Source of the DNA: Eubacteriales bacterium
GTDB lineage: Bacteria; Bacillota; Clostridia; Lachnospirales; Vallitaleaceae
Length of the DNA: 33,743 nucleotides
NCBI GenBank assembly: GCA_030535295.1
Contig: JAUMXK010000012.1
Coordinates: 1-33,743 of the forward strand
Direction: 5' to 3'
The notes under the pieces were generated by a model. The model made no database searches, was not told the origin of the DNA, and was given only the letters and a program-made list of their open reading frames with translations. Every line of letters starts with the position of its first letter. Position 1 is the first letter of the stretch. This document shows positions 17,094 to 26,206 of the stretch, piece after piece. The position numbers and the translations under genes are program-made.

Positions 17094-18398
17094 TTATTTT
17101 TTGGTTTTTGCGGTCTTCTTTGTAGAAGAAGCCTTGGAGGCCGTTTTGCCGGTCACCGCCTTTTTACTTGCTGCTTTTTTTGTCGTAGCTGTCTTTGCCT
17201 TTGTTTCTTCCGCAGCACCGGAAATCTTTTTGGCATCTTTCAAGTCAAACTGCTCGACAAATTTAGCAATCCTTTCCACTGCTATTTTCAGCTCATCAAT
17301 GCTATAGGCATAGGAACAACGAATAAAGCCTTCTCCGCAATCTCCGAAGGCGTTCCCCGGAACCACTGCCACCTTTTGTTCTTCCAACAATTTCAGTGCA
17401 AATTCCTCACTGGTCAGACCGGTTTCCTGAATCGATGGAAAGATGTAAAAGGCTCCTTCCGGCTCAAAGCAGGAAAGTCCCATATCCCGAAAAGCCTTGA
17501 CCAAAAATCTTCTTCTTTGATTATAAGCTTCTTTCATTCGGGCAATATCGGCATCCCCATTACGTGCCGCTTCAATGCCCGCATATTGACTAAGAGTCGG
17601 CGAGCACATAATGGCATACTGGTGAATTTTTTTGGCAACTCCGGTAATCTCGGCAGGAGCCAAGGTGTATCCGAGCCTCCAACCCGTCATCGCATAGGCC
17701 TTGGAAAAGCCGCTAATGACAATCGTTCTTTCTTTCATATTTGGCAAAGCAGCAATCGAAGCATGCTTTCCACTGTATGTCAACTCAGCATAGATTTCAT
17801 CCGAAATAACATAAAGGTCATGCTCGATTATCACTTTGGCAATTTCTTCCAATTCTTTTTTGGTCATAATTGCGCCGGTCGGATTGTTCGGGAAGGAAAT
17901 GATAATTCCCTTGGTTTTGGGAGTAATTTTTTCCCGAATTTCATCGGCTGTAATCTTAAAATTATTTTCTTCCTTGGTGGCAATCGGTACAGGAATAGCA
18001 CCGGTCATAGCTGTGCAAGGCTGATAGCAAACAAAGCAAGGCTCCACCACCAAAAACTCATCACCCGGATTGAGCAGGGCACGGAGCATAATATCCAATC
18101 CTTCACTACCACCAACGGTTATCAGACACTCCGTTTCCGAATCATACTCCAGACCGAAACGTCTTTTTTGATATAAGCAAATCTCCTCGCGAAGCTCTGC
18201 CAAACCTGCATTGGCGGTATAAAAAGTATAGCCGTTTTCCAAGGCCGCAATGCCTTCTTCTCGGATATGCCAAGGTGTTTCGAAATCCGGCTCGCCCACA
18301 CCCAAGCTAATCGCATCTTTCATTTGTAATACAATATCAAAAAACTTTCGTATCCCCGACGGTTTCATATGATATGCTGTTTGATTTAAACTCTTCAT
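17094..18398 (-). CDS. Class I/II PLP aminotransferase with lysine-rich tail
   Basis: A 434-residue protein. About residues 1-390 are a fold-type I aminotransferase with an intact active site: GGSEGLDIML, FPNNPTGAIM, SDEIYAEL and the PLP lysine in SGFSKAYAMTGWRLGY. Substrate preference (aspartate, alanine, aromatic or other) is not readable. The last 45 or so residues are composed almost only of K, A, T and S with motifs such as KKAASKK and STKKTAKTKK, like a histone H1 tail; the catalytic family normally ends before this. Its ATG overlaps the Lrp stop codon by one base (TAATG), so the two are coupled. Confidence 0.92.
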   Translation of the reverse strand: MKSLNQTAYHMKPSGIRKFFDIVLQMKDAISLGVGEPDFETPWHIREEGIAALENGYTFYTANAGLAELREEICLYQKRRFGLEYDSETECLITVGGSEGLDIMLRALLNPGDEFLVVEPCFVCYQPCTAMTGAIPVPIATKEENNFKITADEIREKITPKTKGIIISFPNNPTGAIMTKKELEEIAKVIIEHDLYVISDEIYAELTYSGKHASIAALPNMKERTIVISGFSKAYAMTGWRLGYTLAPAEITGVAKKIHQYAIMCSPTLSQYAGIEAARNGDADIARMKEAYNQRRRFLVKAFRDMGLSCFEPEGAFYIFPSIQETGLTSEEFALKLLEEQKVAVVPGNAFGDCGEGFIRCSYAYSIDELKIAVERIAKFVEQFDLKDAKKISGAAEETKAKTATTKKAASKKAVTGKTASKASSTKKTAKTKK

Positions 18399-18922
18399 TA
18401 TAGTGTTACCGCCATTCTACCGCCTTTTTCATCCGGCTCGAGGACGGTTCCGTAATCTTTGTATTTTTTCAAAATGAAGTGCGTAGCCGTTGCCGTTACC
18501 GACTCAAGCGGTGCCAGGCGTTTGCCGACAAACATTGCCACTTCTTTCATCGTTGAGCCTTCCACAATTACCGTAAAGTCATAGCCGCCGGACATCAGAT
18601 ATACAGAGCGGACCTCGGAAAAACGATAAATTCTTTCTGCAATCTTGTCAAAGCCTTTGCCTCTTTGCGGAGTGACGCTGACCTGAATCAAAGCAGTCAC
18701 TCTTTCATTGGAAGTCTTATCCCAATTGATTAAAGTGTGATATCCGCAAATTACTTTTTGTTTTTCCAGCTCCGTCATTTGACTGCCGATTTCATTTTCC
18801 GATTCCTCCAGCATCTCTGCCAAATCCTTGATACCTCTTCTGGCATCATTTTCCAAAAGATTCAGCAACTCAACCTGTTTTTCCGATTTTTTTGTTTTTC
18901 TTGTCGCTTTCTTGGTTTCCAT
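18398..18922 (-). CDS. Lrp/AsnC family transcriptional regulator
   Basis: A 174-residue regulator with an N-terminal winged helix (about 18-75) and a C-terminal RAM/ligand-binding domain (about 80-160), including VYLMSGGYDFTVIVEG. A lysine-rich N-terminal arm (METKKATRKTKKSEK) precedes the helix-turn-helix. Two ATGs are possible: AGGAGG directly abuts the first (18928) but is 6 nt from the second (18922), so the second is chosen. The adjacent coupled aminotransferase suggests it controls or senses an amino acid handled by that enzyme; this is inference. Confidence 0.9.
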   Translation of the reverse strand: METKKATRKTKKSEKQVELLNLLENDARRGIKDLAEMLEESENEIGSQMTELEKQKVICGYHTLINWDKTSNERVTALIQVSVTPQRGKGFDKIAERIYRFSEVRSVYLMSGGYDFTVIVEGSTMKEVAMFVGKRLAPLESVTATATHFILKKYKDYGTVLEPDEKGGRMAVTL

Positions 18923-18949
18923 CTTCATCCTCCTACTGTTATCAGCCTT

Positions 18950-19957
18950 CTAAAGCACCTTATATAATTCATCCCCTTCCGGTGGTAGAATGGATTGTCT
19001 TACCCCGGAATAACATAGTATTTTATCATTATTATCTGTAAAATGTCCTATAATCTGAGCAGGAATATCCGCTGCTTTCAAGGCCTCTACGAGTTTCTTG
19101 CCATTGGTTGCGACCATCAGCATAGTACCGCTGCTAATCAGTTTATAAGGATTGATATCAAAAAATTCTGTGACTTCCACCGTTTCCTGTAGTATCGGAA
19201 TCTCATCCATTTGAATCTCCAAGCCCTTTTCCGCTTTTACGGACAGCTCCCACAAAGCCCCCAGGACTCCGCCCTCCGTCACATCGTGCATGGCTTTCAA
19301 ATCAATATCCTCGGTTTGCATGGCCACTTTCGACTCCGGCAGCACGGAAATAAAGGCCGAAAGAGCTTTGGCTCTTTCGATAAAGTCTTCAGAATAAAGG
19401 CGCTTCAACTCCTCCGCTTTAGCTTCCGCCAAAATAGCTGTCCCTTCCAAACCTACATATTTGGTCATTACAATGCTGTCTCCCGGTAGGATTTCTTTTT
19501 TCAGCAATGCCTTGTCTTTTTTGATTTTTGCTACACCTGTCATGGAAATCACTGCTCGATTGACGGCATCCGTCACCTCAGTATGTCCACCCAAGATCGC
19601 CAGACCATATTGCCCGGCAGTTTGATGTAGCTGGTGAAAAATGCTTTCCAACTTAGTTTCCGGATATTTCGGCGGCAGCAAAATCGTCATCATCAGGCCA
19701 ATCGGCTCTGCCCCTGCCGCTGCAAGGTCATTTAAGGTAATATGCACTGCCAGATATCCGATATTGTCCTCTGTAGCAGTAATCGGGTCGGATGACAGCA
19801 GAAAAATCTCATCCGAATCTATGGCAACGGCTGCACAGTCTTCTCCCAGCATCGGTCCCATCAGAACTTCTTCTCTGCGAATTGCTTTTTGAGAAAAGAT
19901 TAGACGTTGCAATATTTTTTCCGGCACTTTCCCTGCCTTTAAATAACTTTCTCTCAT
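18950..19957 (-). CDS. AIR synthase-related protein, HypE-like
   Basis: A 335-residue protein of the PurM/HypE/ThiL/SelD ATP-binding superfamily. GEDCAAVAID, the Asp of SSDPITAT, AVHITLNDLAAAGAEP, GGHTEVTD and HDVTEGGVLGAL are clearly related to HypE. The C-terminus, however, ends GDELYKVL where HypE ends with a conserved cysteine that carries the thiocarboxamide, so it cannot do HypE chemistry in the known way. No other hydrogenase maturation gene is near. An upstream frame extension exists, but ATG 19957 overlaps the SLH gene stop as ATGA and fits coupling. Function unknown. Confidence 0.85.
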   Translation of the reverse strand: MRESYLKAGKVPEKILQRLIFSQKAIRREEVLMGPMLGEDCAAVAIDSDEIFLLSSDPITATEDNIGYLAVHITLNDLAAAGAEPIGLMMTILLPPKYPETKLESIFHQLHQTAGQYGLAILGGHTEVTDAVNRAVISMTGVAKIKKDKALLKKEILPGDSIVMTKYVGLEGTAILAEAKAEELKRLYSEDFIERAKALSAFISVLPESKVAMQTEDIDLKAMHDVTEGGVLGALWELSVKAEKGLEIQMDEIPILQETVEVTEFFDINPYKLISSGTMLMVATNGKKLVEALKAADIPAQIIGHFTDNNDKILCYSGVRQSILPPEGDELYKVL

Positions 19958-20517
19958 TGATTTTTCACCAAAATAGTATCCCACACAATTAATGCCATTT
20001 CCCCACGGGTAATCTTCTTATCCGGAAGGATGGTGCTGTCCATAGGAATAATCCCCAATTCCTTGCCCTTGGTCAAATAATTTTCCGGCCAGGAAAGCTC
20101 AGGATTGATACTTTCCTTTTGCCCCAAGGCATTGACCATGATGGCTACAACTTCCGCATAGGTGATATTGTTTTCCGGCTTAAAGGTATTGTCGGGATAT
20201 CCTTGTATCATTCCAATTTTATAAGCATTTTGAATATAGTCTTTTCCCCAATGTTTGGCACTGACATCGACAAATTTTTTGCCTTCCGGATAAAGGACCG
20301 GATGTTCCGCCAAAACTCTGACCATAATGGTTGCCACCTGTGCTCTGGTGATATTGTTATCCAGCTGCAAAGAGCCGTCACCGGAGCCAATCAGGATTCC
20401 CAGAGTCCGTAATTGATTGCCTGCATAGATTTGGGTTGGAGTGGCTGCCCAAAGAGAGCTGGCACTCAGCCAAAATACCAACATGACCGCCACCAATCGA
20501 ATTGTATACTTCTTCAA
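19954..20517 (-). CDS. Secreted S-layer-homology (SLH) domain protein
   Basis: A 187-residue protein with a signal peptide (KKY start, hydrophobic core LVAVMLVFWLSASS, likely cleavage after LWA). It is followed by three SLH-like repeats and little else: one around 35-70 (ITRAQVATIMVRVL), one at about 82-130 (FVDVSAKHWGKDYI, GYPDNTFKPENNIT) and one degenerate at about 140-185 (KKITRGEMALIV). SLH modules bind pyruvylated wall polymers, so it is probably a small wall-anchored protein. AAGGAGG lies before the ATG, only 10 nt after recR. No enzymatic domain is visible. Confidence 0.9.
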   Translation of the reverse strand: MKKYTIRLVAVMLVFWLSASSLWAATPTQIYAGNQLRTLGILIGSGDGSLQLDNNITRAQVATIMVRVLAEHPVLYPEGKKFVDVSAKHWGKDYIQNAYKIGMIQGYPDNTFKPENNITYAEVVAIMVNALGQKESINPELSWPENYLTKGKELGIIPMDSTILPDKKITRGEMALIVWDTILVKNQ

Positions 20518-20527
20518 ATTTTCCTCC

Positions 20528-21127
20528 TTAAATTTCGGTTCGCCCTTCCAAGGCTCTGGTCAAAGTCATTTCATCCACATATTCCAAGTCACCGCCCACA
20601 GGCACTCCATTGGCTATTCTGGTCACTTTGACACCCAACGGTTTGATTAACTTGCTCAAATAAATCGCCGTTGCTTCTCCTTCGACGGTCGAGCCGGTCG
20701 CCAGAATGACTTCTTTGACATCCTGACTGCCTAACTTTGCAAATAATTCTTTGGAGCGAATATCACTCGGCCCGATTCCCAGCATAGGGGAAATCACTCC
20801 TCCAAGTACATGATATTTGCCTTGAAATCTGCCGGTTTTTTCATACGCCACCAAATCTTTGGTTTCTTCCACTACCATAATGGTATGCGCCTCTCTTTTC
20901 CCGGAAGCGCAAATCGGGCAAATCTCACTATCTGTAAGGGTAAAGCATTCCTTACAGTAGTTGGTGTTTTTCTTAGCTTCCACAATGGCTTCCGCAAACT
21001 CTTCTGCCTGTTGTTCAGAAAGGGAAACTACATAAAAAGCCAGTCTTCTGGCGCTTTTATAGCCGATTCCCGGAAGCTTCGTAAATTGCTCGATTAGACG
21101 AGAAAAATATTTCCCATAATAATCCAT
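20528..21127 (-). CDS. recR: Recombination protein RecR
   Basis: A 199-residue RecR of standard length that works with RecF/RecO in loading RecA at gaps. A helix-hairpin-helix (KLPGIGYKSARRLA) is at 17-30, the four-cysteine zinc finger (CKEC, CPIC) at about 57-72, and the Toprim domain (MVVEETKDL) from about 81. The start codon overlaps the ebfC stop by one base (TAATG), the classic ebfC-recR coupling. dnaX, usually upstream of ebfC, is absent. Confidence 0.97.
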   Translation of the reverse strand: MDYYGKYFSRLIEQFTKLPGIGYKSARRLAFYVVSLSEQQAEEFAEAIVEAKKNTNYCKECFTLTDSEICPICASGKREAHTIMVVEETKDLVAYEKTGRFQGKYHVLGGVISPMLGIGPSDIRSKELFAKLGSQDVKEVILATGSTVEGEATAIYLSKLIKPLGVKVTRIANGVPVGGDLEYVDEMTLTRALEGRTEI

Positions 21128-21483
21128 TAGAATAAACCTCCCAGACCTCCCGGTAAGTTCAGTCCGCCTGTCAATTTCGACATTTCTTCGTTCATTTCAT
21201 TTTCCGCCTTGCGTACCGCTTCATTGACCGCTGCTACAATCATATCTTGCAACATTTCCACATCATCCGGATCCACTGCCGATGGCGATAATTCGATAGC
21301 TTTCAGTTCTTTTTTGCCATTGACCACTGCTTTAACTGCGCCGCCGCCAACCACTGCATCAAATTCTTTGTTTTCAATTTCTTCCTGCATGGTTTCCATT
21401 TGCTTTTGCATTTTTTGTACTTGTTTCATTAAATTTGCTTGGTTACCCGGCATTGCTCCCGGAAATCCGCCTCTTCTTGCCAT
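21127..21483 (-). CDS. ebfC: YbaB/EbfC family nucleoid-associated protein
   Basis: A 118-residue DNA-binding protein that acts as a dimer. A glycine-rich N-terminus ([11 protein letters not shown]) is followed by a long heptad-like helix ([17 protein letters not shown]), the core [17 protein letters not shown], and a glycine-rich C-terminus ([13 protein letters not shown]). The frame extends upstream, but ATG 21483 has AAAAGGAG at 7 nt and gives the normal family start. It is coupled to recR by a TAATG overlap. Confidence 0.95.
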   Translation of the reverse strand: MARRGGFPGAMPGNQANLMKQVQKMQKQMETMQEEIENKEFDAVVGGGAVKAVVNGKKELKAIELSPSAVDPDDVEMLQDMIVAAVNEAVRKAENEMNEEMSKLTGGLNLPGGLGGLF

Positions 21484-21506
21484 AATTTTACTCCTTTTAT
21501 TATACT

Positions 21507-21962
21507 TTATTTTACAACGGCAGCACATAGTGCTTTCCATAGTTCTTGCCATATATTTCCTTCAACGGGATTGCCATATCCCAATAATTCACATTTTTTT
21601 ATATCAAACTCATTGTTTGCAACATAAAATATAAACATCTGCTCTTTTTCTTGATGTCTTTTTCCAAATGTTACATACATTTCCCTTTTATCCGCTATAG
21701 AATCATAAAAGTAAATATAATACATCCCTAAACAATCATTATAATCCGTAGTATTACTATTTTTAAATTCTCCTTCTTTTTGATTTACAAACCAATATTT
21801 CAAATCCTCAAATGCTTGCCAATCACTTTCAAAATTAGGGTCAACCTGTGATTTACGAACCGTATATACATCAGATTCTATGTTTTTCTTTAACTCAAAA
21901 ACAAACCTTTCTGTAACTAAATCACAGATAGTATGTACATCATTTTTTGTATTTTTCTCCAT
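21507..21962 (-). CDS. Orphan hypothetical protein
   Basis: A 151-residue protein I do not recognise. It has no signal peptide, membrane helix or cysteine motif of note. It is rich in Asp, Glu, Asn, Tyr and Phe, with an N-terminal part resembling a helix-strand fold and a central YYIYFYDS strand. The codons are more AT-rich than in the flanking genes. It occupies the spot between mutS and ebfC where mutL or dnaX might be expected. GGAG lies 8 nt before ATG 21962, and an extended -10 promoter (22003-22008) suggests independent expression. Possibly a recently acquired moron-type gene. Confidence 0.65.
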   Translation of the reverse strand: MEKNTKNDVHTICDLVTERFVFELKKNIESDVYTVRKSQVDPNFESDWQAFEDLKYWFVNQKEGEFKNSNTTDYNDCLGMYYIYFYDSIADKREMYVTFGKRHQEKEQMFIFYVANNEFDIKKCELLGYGNPVEGNIWQELWKALCAAVVK

Positions 21963-22002
21963 CTCTCTTTCTCCTTCATTCATTAATATCACATTACTAG
22001 AT

Positions 22003-22011
22003 AGTATACCA
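22003..22011 (-). promoter_or_regulatory. Extended -10 promoter of the orphan gene
   Basis: Minus-strand TGGTATACT is an extended -10 (TG-N-TATACT), about 40 nt upstream of the orphan start. The same ATGGTATACTAT string lies before the patatin-like gene, and TGTTATACTAT before miaB. Confidence 0.5.
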
Positions 22012-22036
22012 TATAACTAGCAATAATTAAACATAT

Positions 22037-24643
22037 TTATCTTTTGATTTTCTTTTGCAAGCGGCTTAAATATTCCCAGGCCTGCTTCGGAGTCATATCA
22101 TCCAAATCCATGGTCTTGATTTCATCCAAGTAGGAATCCTCTGCAAAGAGATTGAGCTGGACACTGTCCGGAGAAGTAAAGGCCAAATTCTTCGGCTGAA
22201 TCTTCTTCTGGGCGGCAATATCCGCTTCGGAAAGCTCTGCCAGAATTTCTCTTGCTCTTTTGACCACCATATTGGGAATCCCTGCCAGTCTGGCTACCTG
22301 TATACCGTAGCTCTTATCTGCTCCGCCACGAATGATTTTGCGCAGGAATATTATATTTTCTCCTCTTTCCGCTACGGAAATACAATAATTGACCACACCG
22401 TCAATCTTTCCTTCCAACTCTGTCAACTCATGATAGTGCGTGGCAAATAAGGTCTTTGCCCCTGAAAGTTGACGATTGGCAAGATATTCCACCACTGCCC
22501 AGGCAATACTGAGTCCGTCATAAGTGGAAGTTCCCCGACCAATTTCATCCAAAATAATCAAGCTGTCTTTCGTCGCATTGCGCAGGATATTGGCCGTTTC
22601 CGCCATTTCCACCATAAAAGTCGATTTGCCTGATGCCAAATCATCCGATGCACCCACTCTAGTAAAGATTCTATCTACTTTGCTAAGCACTGCCGAAGTC
22701 GCCGGTACAAAACTGCCGATTTGTGCCATCAACTGAATCAAAGCAATCTGACGCATATAGGTTGACTTTCCGGCCATATTCGGCCCGGTAATGATCAAAC
22801 AATGCTCTTTTGCCGTAAGCTCCGTGGAGTTGACGATAAACTCATTTTCCGCCAAAATCTTTTCAATTACAGGATGTCTGCCTTCTTCGATTTTCGTACT
22901 GCCGTCCTGACTGAATACCGGTCTGACATAATTTTGCTTACCGGCAACATAGGCAAAGGATTGCAAGACATCCAGACAAGCAATTTGAATCGCGGTTTGC
23001 TTAATACGCTCGGCCTGTCCGGCACAGTATTCCCGAATCTCTTGGAATAATTCATATTCCAGTGCCAAGAGTTTTTCTTCGGCTCCCAAAATGGTTTCTT
23101 CCATTTTTTTCAGCTCTGCAGTGATATAGCGCTCGGCATTGGCCGTTGTTTGCTTACGCATATAATGTTCCGGCACCAAATGGGCATAGGAATTGGTCAC
23201 TTCCAGATAATAACCGAAAACCCGATTGTATTTAATCTTTAAGTTTTTGATACCGGTCGCTTCTTTTTCTTTTTGCTCCAGCTCCAAAAGCCAGGTCTTT
23301 CCTTCGGTTGAAGCAAAGCGAAAGGCATCTACCTGTTCATGATAACCGCTCTTGATGACTCCGCCCTCTTTGGAAGAAATCGGCGGCTCATCACAAATCC
23401 CGTCTTCTATCTTTTGCCGAATGTCTTCCAGCAAATCCATCTTATTCTTGATTTGTAGAGTCAGACCTGCACTTGCTTCCTGTAAAACCTGATGTATGTG
23501 GGGAAGCATAGCCAAAGAATTTTTAAAGGCAATTAAATCCCTTGGATTGGCTGTCTTGGCAATCAGTTTGGTCATCAAGCGCTCCAAATCATAAATCGGC
23601 TCCAAAAGTTCCCGAATATCCGCCAGTAAAAACGGAGAATTTTTCAATTCTTCCACTGCGGTGAGGCGCTCCTCAATTCTTTTTTCTTCCAGCAAAGGCT
23701 GCTGCAGAAAAAAGCGAAGCATTCTGGCTCCCATGGCCGTTCTTGTCTTATCAAGCACCCACAGCAAAGAGCCTTTTTTCTCCTTATCTCGCATGGTTTC
23801 AGTCAATTCCAAATTTCTTCTGGTTGCCGAATCCAAAATCATATATTGCTCCGGATGATAGACCTCCACATGCTGAATCTGGGCGACATTGCCCTTTTGA
23901 GTGTCGGTCACATAGTGCAATAAGGCTCCGGATGCAATCAAATGAGAGCTTTCCAAATTACCGAGTCCTTCCAGGCTCATCATGCCGAAATGATTTTGCA
24001 GGATTTCTCGGCAATGGCTTTCCTCAAAATACCAATCTTCCTTGGTGCTGATAAAAATCCGATATTGGTCGGCAATTACTTTGGTAAGCTCTTGGTCTTT
24101 CGCCAAGTCCTCGGCCAATAAAATTTCCGCCGGCATTACCTTTGCCACCTCTGCCATGGCTCTATCCAAACTGTGTACTCCGGTGGTTCGAAAATCTCCG
24201 GTAGAGATATCGGTATATGCCACCCCATAACCACCGCCATAAGTGGCCAGACAGAAGATATAATTATTTTTACTTTCGTCCAAATTTTCCGGATTCAAAT
24301 TGGTACCCGGCGTGACGATACGCACCACATCTCTTTTGACAATGCCTTTGGCAGTCGCAGGGTCTTCGACTTGCTCACAAATTGCTACCTTATATCCTTT
24401 GTTGACCAAACGATACAAATAATTGTCCACCGCATGGTGCGGCACACCACACATGGGTGCTTTTTCCTCCATACCGCAGTCTCTGCCCGTCAGAGCAATT
24501 TCCAGCTCACGACTTGCGACTTTGGCATCTTCAAAAAACATTTCATAAAAATCGCCTAAGCGAAAAAACAAGATACAATCTTGATATTCCTGCTTTAATT
24601 CAAAGTATTGCTGCATCATCGGAGTTAGCTTTGCTTTATCCAT
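22037..24643 (-). CDS. mutS: DNA mismatch repair protein MutS
   Basis: An 868-residue full-length MutS. The mismatch-reading Phe-x-Glu motif is in GDFYEMFFED (about 29-38), followed by connector, lever and clamp domains. The ATPase has the P-loop GPNMAGKST (about 615-623), DEIGRGTSTYDG and a late ATHYHEL motif. A short basic C-terminus ends the protein. Its start overlaps the end of miaB by 8 nt, a common miaB-mutS pairing. mutL, which often follows, is not here. Confidence 0.98.
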   Translation of the reverse strand: MDKAKLTPMMQQYFELKQEYQDCILFFRLGDFYEMFFEDAKVASRELEIALTGRDCGMEEKAPMCGVPHHAVDNYLYRLVNKGYKVAICEQVEDPATAKGIVKRDVVRIVTPGTNLNPENLDESKNNYIFCLATYGGGYGVAYTDISTGDFRTTGVHSLDRAMAEVAKVMPAEILLAEDLAKDQELTKVIADQYRIFISTKEDWYFEESHCREILQNHFGMMSLEGLGNLESSHLIASGALLHYVTDTQKGNVAQIQHVEVYHPEQYMILDSATRRNLELTETMRDKEKKGSLLWVLDKTRTAMGARMLRFFLQQPLLEEKRIEERLTAVEELKNSPFLLADIRELLEPIYDLERLMTKLIAKTANPRDLIAFKNSLAMLPHIHQVLQEASAGLTLQIKNKMDLLEDIRQKIEDGICDEPPISSKEGGVIKSGYHEQVDAFRFASTEGKTWLLELEQKEKEATGIKNLKIKYNRVFGYYLEVTNSYAHLVPEHYMRKQTTANAERYITAELKKMEETILGAEEKLLALEYELFQEIREYCAGQAERIKQTAIQIACLDVLQSFAYVAGKQNYVRPVFSQDGSTKIEEGRHPVIEKILAENEFIVNSTELTAKEHCLIITGPNMAGKSTYMRQIALIQLMAQIGSFVPATSAVLSKVDRIFTRVGASDDLASGKSTFMVEMAETANILRNATKDSLIILDEIGRGTSTYDGLSIAWAVVEYLANRQLSGAKTLFATHYHELTELEGKIDGVVNYCISVAERGENIIFLRKIIRGGADKSYGIQVARLAGIPNMVVKRAREILAELSEADIAAQKKIQPKNLAFTSPDSVQLNLFAEDSYLDEIKTMDLDDMTPKQAWEYLSRLQKKIKR

Positions 24644-26084
24644 GATTAATTAATTCTCCCATTAAATAAAATGTTCTGGCTTTGACTATTTTGACATCTA
24701 CAATTTTCCCGAGCAGGCTTTCATCCCCATCAAAATGAATGAGATGGTTATTGTTCAGTCTGCCTCTAAGCTTTCCGTTTTCCCCAATGGCTTCTGCAAG
24801 CACAGGCTGAATAGTATCAAGGAGTGCCACCGATTTCTTATGGATGTTTTGGTTGACCACTTTCAGCAGTCTGCCGAATCGTTCCTTGCTCACTTCCTCC
24901 GGTATTTGGTCTTCTCTGGCAGCGGCCTTGGTGCCGGTACGTGGAGAATAGATAAAGGTGTAAGCCATATCAAATTCCGCTTCCTCTGCTACTTCCAGTG
25001 TCTGCACAAAATCTTCTTCCGTTTCTCCGGGAAAGCCGACAATAATATCGGTACTAATAGCAATGTCCGGCTTTGCTTGTCGTAGCTTACGCACCAATCC
25101 CATAAAATGCTCTCTGGTATAGTTGCGGTTCATTTCTTTTAGCACTTTATCCGAGCCGGATTGCATTGGCAAATGGAATTGTGGGCAAAGTTTTTGGCTT
25201 TGACCGATAAATTCCACCAGCTCATCACTCAAATCTTTGGGATGAGAAGTCATAAAGCGTAATCTTTTCAGGCCTTCGACCTGTTCCAATTTCCTCAGTA
25301 ATCCGGTAAAATTGATGCCTTCCTCCAGACCTCTGCCATAGGAATTGACATTTTGTCCTAGCAGCATAATTTCTACCACGCCTTCCGCAACCAATTTCTC
25401 CACTTCCGCCACGATATCGGCTGACGGACGGGAGCGCTCTCTTCCGCGCACAAAAGGAACAATACAAAAGGCGCAAAAATTATTGCAGCCGTACATAATA
25501 TTGACACTTGCCTTATACGGATTATCTCTGATAATCGGCAAATCTTCCACGATTTCCTGATGTTTTTCCCAAATGTCTATGATTTGCTCTCCACTTTCCA
25601 ATCTGGCCGTCAGGAGTTCCGCAAACATATAGATATTGTGAGTTCCAAAGATAATATCCACATGGGAATAGGTTTTTTTCAGTCTTTCCAATACGGTCTT
25701 TTGCTGAGTCATACAACCGCAAAGAGCAATCAATATATCCTGTCTTTTTCTTTTAATCGTCTTTAAATAGCCCAGTCTGCCGTAAACCTTTTGCTCGGCG
25801 CCATCTCGAATGGCACAGGTATTATATAGTACAATGTCCGCTTCCTCTTCCTTTTCTGCCTGTTGATAGCCCACACACTCCAAAATTCCTCTTAATTTTT
25901 CTGAATCGTGCTCATTCATCAAGCAGCCATAGGTGGTGATGTGATAACGTAAGTTTCTCTGTTTCTTTTCAGATAGATCCTTTATTTTCAAACGTAAATT
26001 ATGAAGGGTTCTTTCATAATCTGCGGTTAACATTCTTTCTGTCAGAATGCTGTCTGCTCTTTCTACTTGTATCTTTTCTTGCAC
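24636..26084 (-). CDS. miaB: tRNA-2-methylthio-N6-isopentenyladenosine-37 synthase MiaB
   Basis: A 482-residue radical SAM methylthiotransferase acting on i6A37 of tRNA. The N-terminal UPF0004 domain supplies cluster cysteines in TYGCLMN, YNTCAIR and CGCM. The radical SAM motif is in YGCNNFCAFC (about 198-207), and a TRAM domain lies at the C-terminus (about 410-475). The start is GTG at 26082-26084 with AGGAAGG upstream. A later ATG (codon 18) is possible, but it has no ribosome site. Confidence 0.96.
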   Translation of the reverse strand: MQEKIQVERADSILTERMLTADYERTLHNLRLKIKDLSEKKQRNLRYHITTYGCLMNEHDSEKLRGILECVGYQQAEKEEEADIVLYNTCAIRDGAEQKVYGRLGYLKTIKRKRQDILIALCGCMTQQKTVLERLKKTYSHVDIIFGTHNIYMFAELLTARLESGEQIIDIWEKHQEIVEDLPIIRDNPYKASVNIMYGCNNFCAFCIVPFVRGRERSRPSADIVAEVEKLVAEGVVEIMLLGQNVNSYGRGLEEGINFTGLLRKLEQVEGLKRLRFMTSHPKDLSDELVEFIGQSQKLCPQFHLPMQSGSDKVLKEMNRNYTREHFMGLVRKLRQAKPDIAISTDIIVGFPGETEEDFVQTLEVAEEAEFDMAYTFIYSPRTGTKAAAREDQIPEEVSKERFGRLLKVVNQNIHKKSVALLDTIQPVLAEAIGENGKLRGRLNNNHLIHFDGDESLLGKIVDVKIVKARTFYLMGELINHG

Positions 26085-26164
26085 AGTGGTTTCCTTCCTA
26101 GTGTTTATTTCCTTCCTCTTATCCGTATATCAGACCGGACAAGAGCGGATAATTTCAGCTTTAT

Positions 26165-26173
26165 AGTATAACA
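26165..26173 (-). promoter_or_regulatory. Extended -10 promoter for miaB-mutS
   Basis: Minus-strand TGTTATACT (TG-N-TATACT) lies about 80 nt before the miaB GTG. No good -35 is visible, which suits an extended -10 element. Confidence 0.5.
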
Positions 26174-26206
26174 TAATTTGCGCAAAAAGGCAAAGCTTAC
26201 CCACAT

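Noticed and set aside
16947..18176. 409-codon open frame on the plus strand
   Set aside because: It is wholly antisense to trmL and the aminotransferase, whose protein motifs are unmistakable; the antisense product is Phe/Cys-rich with no domain.
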